NCBI GenBank assembly: GCA_903849185.1
Contig: CAINIH010000068.1
Span: 1 to 34,855 of the forward strand
Origin: an uncultured Methylophilaceae bacterium
Lineage (GTDB): Bacteria > Pseudomonadota > Gammaproteobacteria > Burkholderiales > Methylophilaceae
Direction: 5' to 3'
DNA length: 34,855 nt
The notes below the pieces were generated by a model. That model was not told the DNA's origin. It saw nothing but the letters and a program-made list of their open reading frames with translations, and searched no databases. The translations under genes were made by a program, and so were the position numbers. Below are positions 30,258 to 34,855 of this stretch, piece by piece; position 1 is the first letter of the stretch, and each line of letters begins with the position of its first letter.

Positions 30258-31190
30258 ATGGCAATCCCAACATCAATGGAAGACCGTGACGGACACATTT
30301 GGTTTGATAATAAAATGACGCCTTGGCGTGAAGCAAAGACTCATGTGCTTACTCACACACTTCACTATGGTATGGGCGTCTTTGAAGGAGTGAGAGCCTA
30401 CAAAACAAGTGAAGGCACTGCTATTTTTAGACTTAAAGAACATACGGATCGACTCTTTAATTCTGCCCATATTCTTGGAATGAAAATGCCTTATGACAAA
30501 AACGTCATTATGGATGCTCATAAGAAAGCTGTTAAAGAAAACAAGTTAGAATCTGCTTACATTAGACCTATGGCATTTTATGGTGCTGAAGCTATGGGTA
30601 TTTCAGCAAAAACCTTATCAACTCACGTCATTGTTGCAGCATGGGAATGGGGTGCATATATGGGTAAGGAAGCCCTTGAAAATGGCATTCGCGTAAAAAC
30701 ATCTTCCTTTTCAAGACATCATGTCAACATCACCATGTGTAAAGCTAAAGCAAATGGTAACTATATGAATTCAATTCTAGCTCATCAAGAAGCGAATCAA
30801 GATGGCTACGATGAAGCCCTGCTCCTTGATGTAAACGGCTTTGTTACTGAAGGTTCAGGTGAAAATATATTTATCGTTAAACATAACAAATTAATTACGC
30901 CTGATCTTACAAGCGCATTAGAGGGGATCACTCGCGATACAATCATTCAGATTGCAAATGACTTAAAAATACCAGTGATCGAAAAAAGAATTACACGAGA
31001 TGAGGTCTATACTGCAGATGAAGCTTTTTTCACAGGCACAGCTGCTGAAGTGACACCGATTAGAGAATTGGATAGAAGGATGATCGGCAAAGGTCATCGC
31101 GGAGAAGTTACTAAGGAATTACAAAGTATTTATTTTGATGCAGTTACAGGAAAATCAAAAAAATATGCGGATTGGCTTACTTACGTTTAA
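30258..31190 (+). CDS. ilvE: Branched-chain amino acid aminotransferase
   Basis: HTLHYGMGVFEGVRAYKT, NGNYMNSILAHQEA, EALLLDVNGFVTEGSGENIFIV, FFTGTAAEVTPI. Confidence 0.97.
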   Translation: MAIPTSMEDRDGHIWFDNKMTPWREAKTHVLTHTLHYGMGVFEGVRAYKTSEGTAIFRLKEHTDRLFNSAHILGMKMPYDKNVIMDAHKKAVKENKLESAYIRPMAFYGAEAMGISAKTLSTHVIVAAWEWGAYMGKEALENGIRVKTSSFSRHHVNITMCKAKANGNYMNSILAHQEANQDGYDEALLLDVNGFVTEGSGENIFIVKHNKLITPDLTSALEGITRDTIIQIANDLKIPVIEKRITRDEVYTADEAFFTGTAAEVTPIRELDRRMIGKGHRGEVTKELQSIYFDAVTGKSKKYADWLTYV

Positions 31191-31193
31191 AAC

Positions 31194-31355
31194 ATGAATA
31201 ATAAAATTATAAATGTAGATCAAAAAAGTCTCCCTTTGTTTTGCCCCACACAAAAAGAAAATTTATTTTCATCTCACCCAAAAGTATTTTTAGATATTAC
31301 TAAAACGGGGGTAGTGTCATGCCCCTATTGTGGTACAACGTATAAACTAAAATAA
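31194..31355 (+). CDS. CHCC-type zinc-finger domain small protein (zf-CHCC/NDUFS6-like), 53 aa
   Basis: Translated by hand: MNNKIINVDQKSLPLFCPTQKENLFSSHPKVFLDITKTGVVSCPYCGTTYKLK. C17, H28, C43, C46 match the CHCC pattern; starts 3 nt after ilvE stop. Absent from the supplied ORF track. Confidence 0.9.
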   Translation: MNNKIINVDQKSLPLFCPTQKENLFSSHPKVFLDITKTGVVSCPYCGTTYKLK

Positions 31356-31356
31356 A

Positions 31357-32190
31357 TTAAATCCAAAGACCTTTGTAATTAAAGCTTTTTGGATCACCGC
31401 CCCAGAGCTTTGCAATAACATTACCAGCATTTTGATCTAAGCTATTAGTCCAAAAATCAGTTGTTCCTAGCGCGGTATTTTCATTTAGTAAGTGTTTTTC
31501 TATTAACACATGGTTTAAATAATTCGCTACAGCATCTCCTGTCTCTACAATCTTAATATGGTCTGGCATTAATTTCTGAATTGCAGGTTTTATAAAAGAA
31601 TAGTGCGTACATCCTAAGACCAAAGTATCAATATCTTCTTTTAAAAGAGGGTCGATGTATTTTTTTAATAGTGCAGTAAGCGCTGAACTCTCCAAATCGC
31701 CTTGCTCAACAAGTTCAACTAAGCCAAAACATGGCTGTGTAATAAAATGAATGTCATTACCGTGATGCTCTAATAGCGCTGAAAATTTTGCACTCAACAA
31801 AGTACCTGAGGTAGCTAATACCCCAACCACTTTATTTTTTGACATCAACGAAGCAGGCTTGACCGCTGGCTCCATACCTATAATTGGGTAATTAAATTTA
31901 TCTCTAACTATCTGAATTGATGCGGCTGTAGCTGTATTGCATGCTACAACAACAGATTTTACTTCTTGTTTATTTAAAAAATCAAAGGCAGTTAAAACGC
32001 GACGTGTAATTTCTTCGTTTGCTTTTTCTCCATAAGGTGCAAACTTTGAGTCCGCAACATAGATTAAATTTTCATGAGGCAGATGCGCTCTTATACACTT
32101 AAGTACCGAAATGCCTCCTACTCCAGAGTCAATCACACCAATAGGATTATTTTGAGATGGGGCCATGAGCTTAATGTAAGTTTTATTCAA
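31357..32190 (-). CDS. murI: Glutamate racemase
   Basis: IGVIDSGVGGISVLK, YVADSKFAPYGEK, VVACNTATAASI, LVLGCTHYSFI. Start may be the internal ATG at 32166. Confidence 0.97.
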   Translation of the reverse strand: MNKTYIKLMAPSQNNPIGVIDSGVGGISVLKCIRAHLPHENLIYVADSKFAPYGEKANEEITRRVLTAFDFLNKQEVKSVVVACNTATAASIQIVRDKFNYPIIGMEPAVKPASLMSKNKVVGVLATSGTLLSAKFSALLEHHGNDIHFITQPCFGLVELVEQGDLESSALTALLKKYIDPLLKEDIDTLVLGCTHYSFIKPAIQKLMPDHIKIVETGDAVANYLNHVLIEKHLLNENTALGTTDFWTNSLDQNAGNVIAKLWGGDPKSFNYKGLWI

Positions 32191-32244
32191 ATCTAAATAT
32201 AGATGATAGTAAGCTTAATGTACAATAGATTGGAAAGGAAAATC

Positions 32245-32793
32245 ATGGGTTACCGTTTATCAAAAATATTTACTAGGAGTGGCGACAAAGGATCTACTGG
32301 CTTGGGCGATGGCTCAAAAACCAAGAAATTTAGTGATCGCATTGTTGCGTTAGGCGCAATAGATGAACTTAATTCAATGATTGGCCTTATGCTTACCGAA
32401 AATCTTCCGCCCAAAATTAATAAAATTTTAACTGTTATACAACATCATTTATTCAATCTGGGTGGTGAAATCTCAATGCCTGGACATAAAATTATCCAAA
32501 AAAATGATGTCCTCGAATTGGAAGAAATTATCACTTCATATAATAAAGACTTACCTCCTCTGAAAGAATTTATACTCCCAGGAGGTTCGAGGGCTGCAGC
32601 GTTTTGTCATATGGCAAGAACTATTTGCAGAAGAACTGAGCAAGCCGTATTTAAGCTTAACTCTAAAGATGCTATTAATACTTTCTCGCTTCAGTATATA
32701 AATCGACTTTCAGATTTACTGTTTGTATTAGCCAGAGTAATTAATAAGCATAAGAAAGTTAAAGATGTTTTTTGGAAAAAAAATATTAGCTAA
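32245..32793 (+). CDS. PduO-type cob(I)alamin adenosyltransferase (ATR)
   Basis: MGYRLSKIFTRSGDKGSTGLGDGSK, LPGGSRAAAFCHMARTICRRTEQ. Start moved from 32203 to 32245 (AGGAAAA RBS upstream). Confidence 0.94.
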   Translation: MGYRLSKIFTRSGDKGSTGLGDGSKTKKFSDRIVALGAIDELNSMIGLMLTENLPPKINKILTVIQHHLFNLGGEISMPGHKIIQKNDVLELEEIITSYNKDLPPLKEFILPGGSRAAAFCHMARTICRRTEQAVFKLNSKDAINTFSLQYINRLSDLLFVLARVINKHKKVKDVFWKKNIS

Positions 32794-32808
32794 TATAGAT
32801 CTACATTA

Positions 32809-34071
32809 ATGTCATCCGCTCCTCCTATACTTAAATCCTTTTTTAAAAAATTTAAAAAAACTAAAAAATCTAATTTTGAAATCGATTTTAAAAAAATCGA
32901 TATTAGTCTTATTAGTATCCACGCAATAAAAACTATAGAAGTTTTAGAAGACAACGGCTTTGAAGCTTATCTTGTAGGTGGGGCTGTGCGAGATCTTCTT
33001 TTTGGAATTAAACCTAAAGATTTTGATGTGGTTACAAACGCCACCCCGGATCAAATACATCATTTATTTAGACGCTCCAGAATGATTGGTAGGCGCTTTC
33101 AATTAGTGCATGTAATTTACGGGCGAGAAGTGATTGAAGTTTCCACATACCGCTCTCAGCAAAAAAAAATTCCTCAAGCTGACGGCTCAGTCATTAAAGA
33201 CGATAACCACTTTGGAACCATAGAAGAAGATGCGATGCGAAGGGACTTTACCATCAATGCCATGTTTTATAGCCCAACCAATCATAAACTTGTAGATTTT
33301 CATGACGGACTTGAGGATCTTAAGCATGGCATTATTCGGATTATTGGAGATCCGGAAAAGCGCTATCAAGAAGACCCAATTCGTATATTAAGAGCATTCC
33401 GTGTATGTGCAAAACTTAATATGTCTCTTAATAGCGCCTCAAGAAGCCCTATCAAAAAAATTGTACCTTTGCTTCATGAGATTCCTCATTCAAGATTATT
33501 TGATGAGGTCATTAAATTTTTCTTAACCGGTCACGCATTAAATAGCTACAAAGTCCTGTGTGACGAAAATATCTACTCACAGTTTTTTTTATCACCAGAG
33601 ATTGAATCAAAAGAAATTAATCTTTTTATCTCAAATGGTCTTAAAAATACAGACTTGAGAATTAATCAAGATAAATCTTGTAATCCAAGCTTTTTATTTT
33701 CATTTTTGTTGTGGCATCAAGTTCATCAATTGTGGGATCAATATAAAATTGAGCTTAAACATTCTATTGCAGGCCTTAACCAAGCTATTGATGAAGTAAT
33801 CGAAAAACAAATTAAACTCTTTCCTATTCATAAACGCTTCACCATTACCATGAAGGAAATATGGCGATTGCAACCTCGCTTTGAAAATCAATCTCCTAAA
33901 AAAATATATCGATTATTGCTTCACCCAAGATTTAGAGCCGCTTATGATTTTATGTTATTGAGATGTCAATCTAACGAGCTCGACCACAGTATTGGTATAT
34001 GGTGGACAAATTTTATTGATGCTGATCATCATGAAAAATCATTAATGGTTAAAGAGCTTACCCGCAAATAA
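32809..34071 (+). CDS. pcnB: Poly(A) polymerase I
   Basis: YLVGGAVRDLLFGIKPKDFDVVTNATPDQIHHLFRRSRMIGRRFQLVHV, RRDFTINAMFY; PcnB-type RRSRMIGRRF motif. Confidence 0.94.
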   Translation: MSSAPPILKSFFKKFKKTKKSNFEIDFKKIDISLISIHAIKTIEVLEDNGFEAYLVGGAVRDLLFGIKPKDFDVVTNATPDQIHHLFRRSRMIGRRFQLVHVIYGREVIEVSTYRSQQKKIPQADGSVIKDDNHFGTIEEDAMRRDFTINAMFYSPTNHKLVDFHDGLEDLKHGIIRIIGDPEKRYQEDPIRILRAFRVCAKLNMSLNSASRSPIKKIVPLLHEIPHSRLFDEVIKFFLTGHALNSYKVLCDENIYSQFFLSPEIESKEINLFISNGLKNTDLRINQDKSCNPSFLFSFLLWHQVHQLWDQYKIELKHSIAGLNQAIDEVIEKQIKLFPIHKRFTITMKEIWRLQPRFENQSPKKIYRLLLHPRFRAAYDFMLLRCQSNELDHSIGIWWTNFIDADHHEKSLMVKELTRK

Positions 34072-34077
34072 CTTAAG

Positions 34078-34563
34078 ATGAGCGTTCTAGCTTACATTGC
34101 AATAGGAAGCAATCTTCTAAATCCAATGGATCAGGTAATCACTGCATTCGATGAAATTGGAAGTATGCCTAAGAGTGTACTTATAAAGAAATCAAGTTGT
34201 TATTCCAGCTTGCCTTCAGGTTACAAAGATCAACCTGATTTTATAAATGCAGTAGTCTTGATTGAAACAGAGCTCAGCCCACATGAGCTTTTATCAGAGC
34301 TTCAAACGATAGAACATTTGCATAAAAGAGAGCGCTCATTTCCAAATGCTCCAAGAACCCTCGACTTAGATATCCTTCTTTTTGGAGATATAAGACTAAA
34401 TAGCCCAGAACTTACTATTCCTCACCCGAGAATGCATGAGCGAGCTTTTGTGATTTTCCCTCTCCAAGAAATTAATGGAAATATTACTATTCCCCTTATA
34501 GGAGATATCGCTAAAATAGCCAAAGAACTTGATCCTAAAATTGCCAAGCGCATAACTTTATGA
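34078..34563 (+). CDS. folK: 2-amino-4-hydroxy-6-hydroxymethyldihydropteridine pyrophosphokinase
   Basis: AYIAIGSNL, QPDFINAVVLIETELSP, RTLDLDILLFGD, IPHPRMHERAFVIFPL. Confidence 0.97.
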   Translation: MSVLAYIAIGSNLLNPMDQVITAFDEIGSMPKSVLIKKSSCYSSLPSGYKDQPDFINAVVLIETELSPHELLSELQTIEHLHKRERSFPNAPRTLDLDILLFGDIRLNSPELTIPHPRMHERAFVIFPLQEINGNITIPLIGDIAKIAKELDPKIAKRITL

Positions 34564-34855
34564 ATATTTTTGATAAATTTCCTTATATTGTCGTTGAGGG
34601 GCCAATTGGCTCTGGAAAATCCACACTTGCAAAAATTTTAGCTGATCGATTTTCAGTAAACTTTCTAAGCGAAAAAGCTGAAAAAAATCCTTTCTTGCCT
34701 AAATTCTATGAAGACATGAAGCGACATGCCTTGTCTACTCAATTATTTTTTCTTTTCCAAAGAGCCGATCAAATAAAAAAAATTGGACAAAAAGATATGT
34801 TTAAGGAATCAATAATTGCAGACTTTTTTCTTGAAAAAGATCCTATCTTTGCAAA
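34560..34855 (+). CDS. Deoxynucleoside (dGuo/dAdo-type) kinase, 3'-truncated by window end
   Basis: Hand-translated MNIFDKFPYIVVEGPIGSGKSTLAKILADRFSVNFLSEKAEKNPFLPKFYEDMKRHALSTQLFFLFQRADQIKK...; P-loop GPIGSGKST and FQRADQ; ATGA overlap with folK stop. Absent from ORF track because no stop is reached. Confidence 0.93.
   Translation, partial: MNIFDKFPYIVVEGPIGSGKSTLAKILADRFSVNFLSEKAEKNPFLPKFYEDMKRHALSTQLFFLFQRADQIKKIGQKDMFKESIIADFFLEKDPIFA

Noticed and set aside
32881-32901. Inverted repeat ATCGATTTT-AAA-AAAATCGAT in pcnB
   Set aside because: Encodes IDFKKID in a Lys-rich, A/T-homopolymer N-terminus; the stem is very AT-rich and readily explained by composition.
1-34855. CRISPR, transposon, prophage, integron, toxin-antitoxin or defence system
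   Set aside because: Looked for regular repeats and transposase, integrase, nuclease and methylase signatures in the ORF products; none seen. The region reads as conserved core genome.

Overview
AT-rich, densely packed bacterial chromosome segment of mostly housekeeping genes. Gene content and order (tpr-lolB-ispE-tRNA-Gln-prs-rplY-pth-ychF; miaB-phoH-ybeY-corC-lnt-glyQS-gmhB-plsC; pcnB-folK-dNK) suggest a betaproteobacterium, perhaps a streamlined Methylophilaceae-like lineage; this is inference with no search run. The first 22 nt match the Illumina TruSeq read-2 adapter exactly, so the window starts at an untrimmed contig edge and the first ORF start is an artefact. I found no CRISPR array, transposase, prophage, toxin-antitoxin or recognisable defence locus, and nothing I would confidently call a new system. 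Best leads: (1) a four-gene Gld-type ABC exporter/DUF4340 cassette between mutM and the TPR/lolB operon; (2) a secreted two-EF-hand protein, with a cysteine pair bracketing its first Ca2+-loop, divergent from an OmpR/EnvZ pair; (3) a perfect 13-bp inverted repeat inside the envZ-like gene; (4) a 14-bp terminator hairpin ending 7 nt before the pth start codon; (5) convergent gene ends that all overlap or abut; (6) a 53-aa CHCC zinc-finger gene and a 3'-truncated deoxynucleoside kinase gene, both missing from the ORF track; (7) a small secreted protein between corC and lnt.
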